Below are positions 27,015 to 36,137 of a stretch of DNA of 64,000 nucleotides, in pieces (the first letter of the stretch is position 1; every line of letters begins with the position of its first letter). A program made the translations under genes and the position numbers. A model generated the notes under the pieces. That model saw only the letters and a program-made list of their open reading frames with translations. It was not told where the DNA came from and made no database searches. This DNA comes from Candidatus Formimonas warabiya. Lineage in GTDB: Bacteria > Bacillota > Dehalobacteriia > Dehalobacteriales > Dehalobacteriaceae. The stretch covers positions 5,034,903-5,098,902 of the forward strand of contig NZ_CP017634.1 in NCBI RefSeq assembly GCF_002777255.1. Reading direction: 5' to 3'.

Positions 27015-27196
27015 ATAGGTATGAAACAAGTCAACATAATTTGGGGACATTCCTCGTTACAAGAGTCAAAAGGTAAAAAACAAGATGTTTGCCCTTTTTT
27101 CCCGACTCTAGCTTATCTTTCTTTCCTGCTTCCGGCTTCTTGCATCTTGCTTCTTGGATGAGGTGTGTTCCCTAACATTTAAAGGAGGTAAAAGAA

Positions 27197-28591
27197 TTGG
27201 ATAAGTTTTTTACCAGGATGGGGGATGGTTCCGCGGTCTGGATGAGCGAGGAAGACATTCGCTGGGACTTGGAAGAGGGCATGAAAGATGCGGCAGACCG
27301 GGGCAAAATTCCTGAGCTGACCGATGATGAAATGCAACAATTATTTGAAATAGTCACCCATCCCTTAAAGAATGTAAGCTGTGCCCGGGGAAATGAGGCC
27401 GTGGTCACCTTTGATGCCGGAACCTTAAAGCTGCCTGTGCGGGCAGGGCTTCCCATGGACCGGATGACCACCATTCTCACCCATGAAAGGGCCTTATGCT
27501 CGGATACCATGGAGCTTTGCACCACGGACTACAGTTATAAATCGATTAAGAATTTTGTTCATGAAGAAGCCATGTCTATGGAACTGGCCCAATTAAACAG
27601 CATCATCCCGCTGTTTTACGGCGCCATGCCCAATCTGGGCCAGTACACAAAACCGGATGGCCCCATTGATAACTGGTCGGAACTTTTACCGATGGCAAAA
27701 ATTGCTGAAGCACGGGCCGCGCAAGAGGAAGCGATTGAACATGCGGTGCGGGATATGGTCTTTATTGCCAGCGCCCTTTACGAAGAAGGCGGGGCAGACG
27801 GCATCAACTTTGACACGGTAGGCGCGTCAGGAGACGGAGATGTTCTGGCTACGCTCAAAGCAGCCCAAATCCTCAAGGGAAAATATCCGGAAATACCCAT
27901 TGAAATCGGCATGTCCGGAGAATTTGTCTTGGGGATGCACGGCCAGTTGGCTTTTGACGGTACCAGATTGGCGGGGCTTTATCCCCACCAGCAGGTCAAG
28001 GTTTGTGAAAAGGCCGGCGCCACCATCTTTGGTTGTGTGATCAATACCAACAGCAGCATGTCCTTTGCCTGGAATCTGGCCCGAACGGTCACCTTTACCA
28101 AAGCCTGCGTAGAAGCGGCCAGCATTCCGGTTCACGTGAATGCCGGGATGGGTGTGGGCGGGGTGCCCTTGACCAATACTTCTCCCACCGATGCTACGTC
28201 CCGGGCCTCAAAGGCCATTATTGAAATCGGCAAGGCGGACGGGTTGTAGATTGGTCATGGCGATGCCTACGGGATGGCCGTGATGCATGAGGTGACCACA
28301 GGCATGGGCGGAATACGTACTGCCGGAGATCTGGTAGCACGGATGCAGATGCTGAAGGGCATGAAATTGAAGGATGCGAAAGAATATGTAGCAGGGAAAC
28401 TAGGGGTTGACCTGTTCGATCTTTCCGATTCCTATGTGATGAAAGAGCTGAGGGAACAGCTGGATATCGGCACTGTGCTGGACCGGGCCAACGCTTCTTT
28501 TGGTATGGAAGCCAAGTTCAACATCGCCCGGGTCCTGGATATTCCCATCAATTCGGTAAATAAATTTAAACGAAAAGTTGGCATGGTATAA
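27197..28591 (+). CDS. mtbB: dimethylamine methyltransferase MtbB with in-frame amber (pyrrolysine)
   Basis: The gene reads 350 codons, meets TAG at 28247-28249, and continues in frame for 113 more codons to TAA, giving 464 residues, the usual MtbB length (about 467). The sequence before the amber, GKADGL, and after it, IGHGDAYGM, fits the MtbB active site, where pyrrolysine (residue 351) binds the amine. It transfers a methyl group from dimethylamine to a corrinoid protein. Other landmarks are IPLFYGAMPN, GINFDTVGASGDGD and HVNAGMGVGGVPL. Start TTG 27197 follows AAAGGAGG. It is the first gene after sigma-54 promoter B; the corrinoid partner gene follows at 28622. Automated annotation would split it in two. 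Confidence 0.95.
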
Positions 28592-28621
28592 ATCAGGAAG
28601 ATAGAAAAAGGAGGAAGGAAC

Positions 28622-29266
28622 ATGAGTCGTGAAGCTTTGATTCAAGAAGCCATTGATACTATTCTGAAATATGACAAGGAGCGGGCGGTGCAGATCGCCC
28701 GGCAAGTACTTTCCGAGGGGCTGGATCCGGTGGATATTCTGACCAACGGATTCAGTGTGGGCATCCGGCAGGTGGGAGATCTTTTCGGCCGGGGCGAGGT
28801 TTTTCTTCCCGAACTGATGCTCTCCGCGGATGTGATGAAATCTGTCACCGGTGCCTTCGAAGGTGCCATGGACGGCAAGGCGGCCCAGAAAAAGGGGAAG
28901 ATGATTTTTGCCACCGTGGAAGGAGACGTCCATGACATTGGTAAAGGGATTGTGATCTCTCTCATTAAGACCCAAGGAATAGAGATCATTGACTTAGGCC
29001 GGGATGTTCCGGTAAGCAAAATTATTGAGAAGGCGGTAGAGGTCGATGCGGATTTAATCGGCACCAGCGCTTTGTTAACCACCACTTTGGTGGAACAAAA
29101 GAAATTGGAAGAGGAGCTTAAGAAGCATGGCCTGCGCAATAAGTTTAAGACCATGGTCGGGGGAGCCCCGGCTACCCAGCGCTGGGCGGACCGGATCGGC
29201 GCCGATGCCTATGGAGAAGATGCGGCCGATGCCGTGAACAAAGCCCTGGCATTATTAAACGAATAA
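28622..29266 (+). CDS. mtbC: methylamine corrinoid protein
   Basis: A 214-residue B12-binding protein with an N-terminal helical cap (about 1-85) and a Rossmann-like cobalamin domain. The signature GDVHDIGKG lies at residues 101-109, with H104 as the lower cobalt ligand, followed by IGTSALLTTTL and MVGGAPATQ. It receives methyl groups from MtbB and/or MttB; whether it is strictly MtbC or MttC cannot be decided, and it is the only corrinoid protein in this operon. GGAGG lies a few bases before the ATG. It lies 30 nt downstream of mtbB and about 200 nt before mttB; the gap contains a relic of an MtgA-like gene. Confidence 0.92.
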   Translation: MSREALIQEAIDTILKYDKERAVQIARQVLSEGLDPVDILTNGFSVGIRQVGDLFGRGEVFLPELMLSADVMKSVTGAFEGAMDGKAAQKKGKMIFATVEGDVHDIGKGIVISLIKTQGIEIIDLGRDVPVSKIIEKAVEVDADLIGTSALLTTTLVEQKKLEEELKKHGLRNKFKTMVGGAPATQRWADRIGADAYGEDAADAVNKALALLNE

Positions 29267-29280
29267 CGGATGAAGAGTAG

Positions 29281-29415
29281 AAGGCCAGTTACAGCTTCAA
29301 TCCTCTGGATAAGGCCGTGATGGGTTTTGTCTACGGGACCCAAGCCCTCCTGAGCAAAGATAAATTCTGCATGGGTTATTTGACCGCCCATAGAAAAGGA
29401 ATGTACCAAGAGTAA
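29281..29415 (+). pseudogene. 3' relic of an MtgA/MtrH-like methyltransferase gene
   Basis: The frame SYSFNPLDKAVMGFVYGTQA, then [20 protein letters not shown], ending at TAA 29413, matches the last 43 residues of the intact methyltransferase at 42788 (ILDPLDKTMMGFVYASQALL and onward). Nothing upstream in frame resembles the rest of that protein, and a TAG interrupts at 29278. A full gene probably once stood between the corrinoid gene and mttB and was lost by deletion. Confidence 0.85.
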
Positions 29416-29461
29416 TTGTGGTAAGAGATCAAACCGGATCATTCTTTTGGAGGTGAAAGGA

Positions 29462-30937
29462 GTGTCACGAAATTTACACGCAGGATTTCATCGCATCGAC
29501 GGTTTTGGCATCAATGTTTTTTCCCGGGACGAATTGTATGCCGTCCACTGCGCTACTTTGGATGTGCTGCAGCATGTGGGAGTAAGAGTGGACAGCAAAG
29601 AAGCCCAGGAAATTTTCGCCGGCGGGGGAGCTACGGTGGACCCTCAGACCGACATTGTGAAAATACCTCCCTACATGGTGGAAGATGCGCTGCGTTGGGC
29701 TCCCGGCACCTTGCTGCTGGCGGCCCGGGACCCGAAAAAGGATTATATTTTGGAGAGCAACCGGGTGGGATTTGTCAATTTCGGTGAAGGGGTCAATATC
29801 ATCGATCCTGTGACCCGAAAGTACCGGCCTACCAACAAAAGGGATGTGGCCAACGCCGCCTTGATGAGCGACTATTTATCGGAAATGGATATTTCCTATC
29901 GGGCCGTGGTAGCCCAGGATCAACCGGGGCATGTGCAGTCCCTCCATAATGCGGAAGCCATTTTTCCCAATACCGCCAAACACTTTTTCATCGGCGCGGA
30001 CGGTGTGAAAAACGCCCGGAAGCTGATTAAGATGGGGGCGGCCCTAGCCGGCGGTAAGGATAAATTAAAAGAAAGACCCCTGATCAGTTTCAACGTCTGC
30101 CCCACCAGCCTTTTAAAACTAATCCCCGAGTGTACGGATGTGGTCATGGAAGCTGCCCGGGCCGGGATTCCTGTGAATATTATTTCCATGGCCATGGCCG
30201 GAGCCACCTCTCCCGTAACCCTGGCAGGAACTTTAGTGACCCATAATGCGGAAGTGCTGGCAACCATCGTACTCAGCCAGTTCACATGCAAGGGCGCTCC
30301 CTGTATTTACGGAAGCTCTACGACGATCATGGATATGCGGTATACCACCGCACCCGTAGGGGCGCCGGAACTGGGCATGATTAGCGCGGCGGTGGCCAAA
30401 ATGGCTCAATATTACTTGCTGCCTAGTTTTGTCGCGGGCGGGTAGGCGGACAGTAAAGTGCCTGACGCTCAAGCAGCTCATGAAAAAACCCTCACCGGTC
30501 TTTTGGCTGCCCAGGGTGGCGCCAACCTGATCTATGGGGCCGGGATGCTGGAGCTGGGAATTACTTTTGACTTTGCCCAATTTGTTATGGACAACGAGAT
30601 CTTTAAAATGATCAGAAAAGCTGTGGGCGGCATCCGCGTCACCGATGCCGACATGGCGGTGGATATCATCAAGGAGATCGGACCCGGCGGAGAATTCATC
30701 AGCCATGCCCATACCTTCGAGAACTTTAGAAAAGAGCAGTCCCAAAGCAGATTAATTGACCGCACCATGCGTGATACCTGGTTGCTCAGCGGAGGAAGGG
30801 ACCTAACGGAGAGAGCCTATGAAGAGGCCAATCATATCCTGAATACGCACAAGGTGGCCCCTTTGGCTCCCGGGACCGAAGGTACGATCCGGTCTATTGT
30901 GGAAGAGGCGGAGGAGGAGTACGGAATAAAAAGGTGA
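29462..30937 (+). CDS. mttB: trimethylamine methyltransferase MttB with in-frame amber (pyrrolysine)
   Basis: The coding frame runs to TAG at 30443-30445 and then continues without break to TGA 30937, 491 residues in all. The amber (residue 328) lies in PSFVAGG[12 protein letters not shown]. The non-Pyl paralogue at 25333 has PSWIGGG-Val-SDSKLPDAQ, so alignment proves that the two halves are one gene. MttB moves a methyl group from trimethylamine to its corrinoid protein. GTG 29462 is preferred over TTG 29447 because GGAGG lies 8 nt upstream of it. It is the last gene of the promoter B operon. The 158 nt up to the next BCCT gene contain no obvious strong terminator. Confidence 0.96.
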
Positions 30938-31095
30938 TCCTCGATTAACAGGCGAGGGAAGATAAAAGAGGGGACCCTGCCTGCTATGACGATAGAAAAA
31001 TAAAAAGGAAAGGAGTGATGGATGGAAGCGGCACAATGTGTTCAGTCCCTCAAATAAAATGATTTATTAATCAGAGAAAAAAGGGAGGACAGTAC

Positions 31096-32694
31096 ATGGA
31101 ACAACAACAAAGAAAATTGCAAATTGACTGGAGAGTGTTTTGGCCTGCATTAATCGTGGTTTTAGGCGTCAGCCTTCCCCTGGCCATTAACCCGGAGAAA
31201 GGCGGAACGGTAGTAAATGCTGCACTGGCATTTTGTACCGGCAAGTTCGGTTGGTTATTCCTTTTGTTTGGTATGTTTTGCTTCGTCCTCTTAATGTGGC
31301 TGGCCTTTGGCCGGTATGGCAATGTAAAAATGGGCGGTCCCACTGATGAACCGGAATTTTCTTATTTTAGCTGGATCGCCATGCTGTTTTGCGCCGGGAT
31401 CGGCAGCGGGATCATGATCTGGTCTGTGATTGAACCCATCTATTATTTGGCCGGACCTCCCCTCAACGTGGAAGCCGGTACCTTTATGGCAAAAGAATGG
31501 GCTCATGTGTACGGCCAGTTCCACTGGGGGTTCAGCGCCTGGGCGATTTACTGCCTGCCTACCATTCCCATTGCTTATTATGTCTATGTGCGGAAAGAGA
31601 ATTCCCTCAAAATGAGCGTTACCTTTAAAGACTTGTTCGGGCCGAAAGTAGTGGACAGCTGGATCGGGGTCGTTATTGACGTGATCGTGATGTTTGGTTT
31701 GATTGGTGCTGTAGGCACCTCCCTGGGATTGGCCGTTCCTGTGGTATCGGCCCTGTTCCATGAAATGTTCGGGATTCCTCAAGGGATGGGATTAAACCTT
31801 CTGATCATCGCCCTGTGGACGGCCATGTTCGGCACCAGTGTTTTCAAAGGGTTGAGCAAAGGGATAAAAGTGCTCAGCGATATTAACATTTATTTGGCGA
31901 TTATTCTTGCTGTCTTTGTACTGTTTGTGGGGCCCACGGTATTTACCATGAAGCTTTGGACCAATAGTATGGGACTGTTGTTCTCAAATTTCTTCCATAT
32001 GAGCTTCTGGATGGATCCCATTAATCAGGGCGGTTTCCCGGAAGGCTGGACCGTATTTTACTGGGCCTGGTGGATTGCTTATACGCCCATGATGGGTCTT
32101 TTCGTCGCCCGTATTTCCAGGGGGCGAACCATTAAAGACATCGTTATTGCCGAGTGCCTCTGGGGGACTCTGGGCTGCTGGCTGTTCTTCGGTGTAATCG
32201 GCGCTTATTCCATCTATGTTGATATCAATGGAATCGTACCTGTTTCCCAAATTTTAGCTGATCAAGGATCTCAGGCCGCGATTGTGGCAGTGATGGGCTC
32301 TTTGCCTCTCGGCAAGCTGGTGATGTTTGTTTACCTGACTTTGATCTTTATCTTCCTGGCCACCACCCTGGATTCTTCAGCCTATACTTTAGCATCCGTG
32401 TGTACCAGAGACATCCGGGGAGATGAGCAGCCTGCTACCTGGAACCGGGTATTCTGGGCTCTTTGTATTGGTTTGATTTCCATTGGTTTGTTGGCGGTAG
32501 GCGGTCTGGGGCCGGTACAGACCTCCAGTATTGTATCGGCACTGCCTTTAATGCCGGTGCTGTTCCTCCAGGTAATTTCCTTTATGAAAGCGATTAATAA
32601 AGATTTTGCCCATCTGAAACCAAGACCGATCGCCATTGATTATCAACCGGAAGCAAGCTCTCAGGTCTCTCAGTCCTCAAATATCAGTGCCTAA
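31096..32694 (+). CDS. BCCT-family betaine/carnitine/choline transporter
   Basis: A 532-residue, twelve-helix BCCT carrier. The glycine-rich helix 3 motif is CAGIGSGIMIWSVIEPIYY, and the signature helix 8 WTVFYWAWWIAYTPMMGLF carries the aromatic-box tryptophans that hold trimethylammonium groups. The GIGSG form differs from the GMGVG of the two tandem carriers at 45695 and 48075, so its substrate or ion coupling probably differs (perhaps antiport, as in CaiT-like members). Short cytoplasmic tails give no sign of an osmosensing domain. GGGAGG precedes the ATG. Its position right after mttB suggests it feeds the methyltransferases. Confidence 0.92.
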   Translation: MEQQQRKLQIDWRVFWPALIVVLGVSLPLAINPEKGGTVVNAALAFCTGKFGWLFLLFGMFCFVLLMWLAFGRYGNVKMGGPTDEPEFSYFSWIAMLFCAGIGSGIMIWSVIEPIYYLAGPPLNVEAGTFMAKEWAHVYGQFHWGFSAWAIYCLPTIPIAYYVYVRKENSLKMSVTFKDLFGPKVVDSWIGVVIDVIVMFGLIGAVGTSLGLAVPVVSALFHEMFGIPQGMGLNLLIIALWTAMFGTSVFKGLSKGIKVLSDINIYLAIILAVFVLFVGPTVFTMKLWTNSMGLLFSNFFHMSFWMDPINQGGFPEGWTVFYWAWWIAYTPMMGLFVARISRGRTIKDIVIAECLWGTLGCWLFFGVIGAYSIYVDINGIVPVSQILADQGSQAAIVAVMGSLPLGKLVMFVYLTLIFIFLATTLDSSAYTLASVCTRDIRGDEQPATWNRVFWALCIGLISIGLLAVGGLGPVQTSSIVSALPLMPVLFLQVISFMKAINKDFAHLKPRPIAIDYQPEASSQVSQSSNISA

Positions 32695-32729
32695 AGAGTT
32701 CGATGAAGAAGTATGTTCATGGCAGGCGG

Positions 32730-32756
32730 TCCTTACCCCCGGCTTGGGGGTAAGGA
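32730..32756 (+). terminator. strong hairpin after the BCCT gene
   Basis: TCCTTACCCCC and GGGGGTAAGGA form a perfect 11-bp stem with a GGCTT loop. There is no T tract, so it may stabilise the 3' end rather than terminate. Confidence 0.6.
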
Positions 32757-32881
32757 TCATGCCGCCGGAATAGTTTTGGAAAATTGCAGATGATCCGTCT
32801 GTTCATCATATGTAAGGCTGTTTTGCCCCCCATTGTAGGTTTGTTTAGGCAATTTTAATATAAATCAAGGAGGTCATCAAA

Positions 32882-34228
32882 ATGTTAACAGGAAAAGAGC
32901 TGGCAAAGGTCTCGCAGGAGCAAGGAGAAAAAACCAAAGAGTTGTTGGGAAAAGTAAAGGAGAATTTGTCCAGAGGTTTGTCTGTGGGGAATGAAGTATT
33001 TGCTGCCGAGGCAAAAGGCGCTGTGATACAGGACCTGGATGGGAATACTTATATTGACTTTTTTGCCGGCGTGGGCGTACTCAACGCGGGCCATCGTCCG
33101 GAACCGGTGGTGGAAGCCATTAAAGACCAGGCGGACAAATACCTGCATACTTTCTTTCATCAAGTGATGCATGGGCCCTATGTAGAATTCAGTGAAAAGC
33201 TTCTGGACCTGGTACCAATTAACGGTCCCAAGAAGGCTGCCTTATTTAACAGCGGGGCGGAAGCGGTGGAAAATGCCGTCAAGACCGCCCGTTTCTATAC
33301 CAAAAGGCAGGCTGTGATCTGTTTTGAATCCGCTTTCCATGGCCGCACCTTACTTACTATGACCCTGACCAGTAAAGTGAAACCCTATAAATATGGTTTT
33401 GGGCCTTTCGCCCCGGAAATCTATAAAGTTCCTTCCGCCTACTGTTATCGCTGTCCCTGGAACTCCGCCTATCCCGGCTGCGGCATGCATTGCCTGGAGC
33501 AGTTCCATCACTTCTTTAAAGCCGAGGTAGACGCGGCCGATGTGGCGGCGATGATCATTGAACCGGTCCAGGGGGAAGGAGGCTTTATCGTACCGCCGAA
33601 AGAATTCTTACCCGGATTAAAGAATATCTGCCAAGAGAACGGCATTGTCTTCATCGCTGACGAAATTCAAACCGGATTCTGCCGCACGGGAAAGATGTTT
33701 GCCGTGGAGAATTATGGCGTAGAACCGGATCTGATCACCTGTGCCAAATCCATGGCGGCCGGGATGCCGGTCAGTGCTGTCGTGGGCAAAGCGGAAATTA
33801 TGGACGCGCCGGATCCCGGCCAGTTGGGCGGAACCTACTGCGGAAATCCCGTCGCCTGTGCCGCCGGTATCGCTACCCTGGATTATTTAAAGGCGGCCAA
33901 CTTGAATGACCGAGCAAGTGCAATCAGCAAGTACACCTTAGGCCGGCTGGGGGCAATGCAGGAGAAATATCCGGAAATCGGTGACGTGAGAGCTTTAGGA
34001 GCAATGATTGCCCTGGAATTTGTGAAAGACAGGGGCACCAAGGAACCGGATAAAGACGCCGTGGGCAAAATTGTGAAAGAATGTTTCAAACGGGGCTTGA
34101 TTATTATTTCCGCAGGTGTCCTGGGCAACGTGATCCGCATGCTCATGCCTCTGGTGATTACCGACGAGCAGTTGACGCAAGCCCTAGATATCCTGGAAGA
34201 ATCTTGTGCCGTAGTATTGAAAAAATAA
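32882..34228 (+). CDS. class III aminotransferase, 4-aminobutyrate aminotransferase-like
   Basis: A 448-residue PLP enzyme of the GabT/ornithine aminotransferase group. It has FNSGAEAVENAVKTAR, FHGRTLLTMTLTSKVKPYKYGFGPF, IADEIQTGFCRTGKMFA and CAKSMAAGMPVSAVVG with the Schiff-base Lys. The insertion CYRCPWNSAYPGCGMHCLEQ is typical of GabT-like enzymes. It transfers an amino group from a 4- or 5-carbon omega-amino acid to an oxoacid. Between a BCCT carrier and methyltransferase genes it might process the amino acid left after demethylation of an imported betaine; this is inference. AAGGAGG precedes ATG 32882. Confidence 0.9.
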   Translation: MLTGKELAKVSQEQGEKTKELLGKVKENLSRGLSVGNEVFAAEAKGAVIQDLDGNTYIDFFAGVGVLNAGHRPEPVVEAIKDQADKYLHTFFHQVMHGPYVEFSEKLLDLVPINGPKKAALFNSGAEAVENAVKTARFYTKRQAVICFESAFHGRTLLTMTLTSKVKPYKYGFGPFAPEIYKVPSAYCYRCPWNSAYPGCGMHCLEQFHHFFKAEVDAADVAAMIIEPVQGEGGFIVPPKEFLPGLKNICQENGIVFIADEIQTGFCRTGKMFAVENYGVEPDLITCAKSMAAGMPVSAVVGKAEIMDAPDPGQLGGTYCGNPVACAAGIATLDYLKAANLNDRASAISKYTLGRLGAMQEKYPEIGDVRALGAMIALEFVKDRGTKEPDKDAVGKIVKECFKRGLIIISAGVLGNVIRMLMPLVITDEQLTQALDILEESCAVVLKK

Positions 34229-34377
34229 ATGACGCATGCTTGAAAGGAATGCTGAATAGTTACGGGTAAAAAGTTTCAATTTATCGGGTATGTGATTATA
34301 ATAATGATTACATACCCTTACTTTTATCCAAAGGATGAAAATGGTGATAGGGGTTCTATTTGTCGGAGGTGTGTCGT

Positions 34378-35631
34378 ATGGAAAGTATTAACCTGGGATA
34401 CGGGAAAACGCAGCAAAGGGTAGACATTCCCCAAGGCAATTTATTAGGTTGCCTGCGTCCTCATGATATTCGGATTCTAAATGCAGAAAAAGAGATCGTG
34501 AGGGCGCTGGAAAATCCCATCGGAACAGCCCGCTTGAAAGATATAGTTGGACAAGGGGACCGGGTGGCGGTGATGATTAGTGATATCACCCGGCCCTGCC
34601 CCAGTGCTTTGCTTCTCCCTTATGTCTTAGATGAGCTGAATCAGGGCGGAGTGCCGGACCAAGATATCGTCGTCGTGTCCGCCCTAGGATCCCACCGTCC
34701 CCATCGGGTAGACGAGATGAAACGTCTGGTGGGTCAGGTTTACGACCGGGTTACCTGTATAGATTCCTGGGGGAAGGAAGATGATTTTGTGGAAGTTGGC
34801 GTCAGCACCCGGGGGACCCCCTTTCAGGTATTCCGGCCGGTGGCGGAGGCCACGAAAAGAGTTTGCTTAGGAAACATTGATTATCATTATTTTGCCGGTT
34901 ACAGCGGGGGAGCGAAAGCTATTGTTCCCGGGGTGTGCACCCGGGCCACCATTCAGGCAAATCACCGCATGATGCTGCATCCCGCCGCCAAGGTAGGAGT
35001 CCTGGCGAACAACCCGGTTCGGGAAGACCTGGAGGAAATCATAAAATATCTCTCTCTGGATTTTATCTTAAATGTGGTGCTGGATGAAGAGAAAAACGTG
35101 ATGGCGGCAGTGTCCGGTCATTTCCAAAAGGCCCATCGGGCCGGTTGCGAAATTTTGGACCAAGCCTACCGGCTGCCCATCAAAGAATTGGCCGACGTGG
35201 TGATTACCTGTCCCCATGGTTTTCCCAAGGATATTAACGTATACCAGGCGCAAAAGGCCTTGGACAATGCGCGATGGGCGGTGAAGCCGGGGGGAATTAT
35301 TATCTTGGTAGCAGAATGCAGTGAAGGTTTGGGAGAGGAAACCTTTGAAAAATGGCTTCAGGAAGCAGAAAAACCGGAAGATATTATCGGGCGCATTTCT
35401 CGGGATTTCCGTTTAGGCGGTCATAAGGCGGCGGCAATTGCCGACATGGCCAGGCAATATCGCCTCTACCTGGTTTCCGGTTTAGCAGAGGAGACGGCAA
35501 AAAAATTATTCATGACGCCTTTTTCCCATGTCAATGATGCCCTTCGGCAGGCGCTTAGCCAAGTGGGTTCTGAGGCAAAAATATGGGTAATGCCAACGGG
35601 CGGGACGACGTTGCCTCAATTAACCGTCTAG
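34378..35631 (+). CDS. LarA-like nickel-pincer racemase family protein
   Basis: A 417-residue protein of the lactate racemase (DUF2088) family. Candidate pincer-nickel ligands are present: SHRPH near residue 105, DYHYFAGYSGGAKAIVPGV (His and the Lys that binds the cofactor thioamide) and NHRMMLHPAAKVG (third His). Family members racemise or epimerise alpha-hydroxy acids. No larB, larC or larE cofactor genes lie nearby, so they must be elsewhere or the activity differs. ATG 34378 follows GGAGG by 9 nt; the longer TTG frame is rejected. It ends in TAG. It follows the aminotransferase by 150 nt. Confidence 0.85.
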   Translation: MESINLGYGKTQQRVDIPQGNLLGCLRPHDIRILNAEKEIVRALENPIGTARLKDIVGQGDRVAVMISDITRPCPSALLLPYVLDELNQGGVPDQDIVVVSALGSHRPHRVDEMKRLVGQVYDRVTCIDSWGKEDDFVEVGVSTRGTPFQVFRPVAEATKRVCLGNIDYHYFAGYSGGAKAIVPGVCTRATIQANHRMMLHPAAKVGVLANNPVREDLEEIIKYLSLDFILNVVLDEEKNVMAAVSGHFQKAHRAGCEILDQAYRLPIKELADVVITCPHGFPKDINVYQAQKALDNARWAVKPGGIIILVAECSEGLGEETFEKWLQEAEKPEDIIGRISRDFRLGGHKAAAIADMARQYRLYLVSGLAEETAKKLFMTPFSHVNDALRQALSQVGSEAKIWVMPTGGTTLPQLTV

Positions 35632-35651
35632 CTTGTGTTTTCTAAAAAAAC

Positions 35652-35714
35652 AGGGACCTGGGTTTGGGGATTTTGGTTTTGGAAACGGCATCCTCCATTC
35701 CGGGTCCCTTTTTC
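35652..35714 (+). terminator. terminator of the larA-like gene
   Basis: AGGGACC (35652-35658) pairs with GGTCCCT (35703-35709) across a long loop and is followed by TTTTTC. Confidence 0.65.
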
Positions 35715-36137
35715 TACATTCTGAATATAGAAGTGACGGGGATCGGCAAGTAAGGTGATTTTGACGCCTAAAGGCCTCTCGCGAATCGCCGGTGCGATGC
35801 GAAAAATTTGTCGAATTTTCCGATAGAGGTTTAATTAACTGTTAAAGTACAAATTGTTTATCATCGGTACTTTACTAATAAAATTTTTGAATGAAAATAG
35901 AGGAGATTTGATAATTCGCGTAGAATATAGTTTACATCAGAAAAAGACCACAGAAAAACATGTTGTATTTAATAATTATTTGAGAATTGGTGACATTATT
36001 TAAGACGACGAAAAAATTACCTTTCCTTAATTTTTTGACAAAAAAAATTAACGTTTTAGAAAGGGGGCAGGTATCCGGAAAATAAGAGAACCAGCTATAT
36101 CTGTAAGGGATACTAAGTTAAGGGGGATTTTTGTTTT
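35715..36137 (+). other. non-coding region with a possible small structured element
   Basis: No gene is seen. At 35775-35829, CCTCT and AGAGG close two adjacent hairpins: GCGAATCGC with GCGATGCG, and AAAATT with AATTTT. This is a compact three-way-junction-like fold about 310 nt before the corrinoid gene. The rest is AT-rich and likely holds the promoter of the corrinoid/MttB operon, but no clear -35/-10 or sigma-54 site was found. Confidence 0.35.

Noticed and set aside
30959-31060. Tiny frames (11-14 codons) with a good ribosome site before the BCCT gene at 31096
   Set aside because: They could be a leader peptide, but no terminator/antiterminator pair follows and the composition is uninformative; too short to support.
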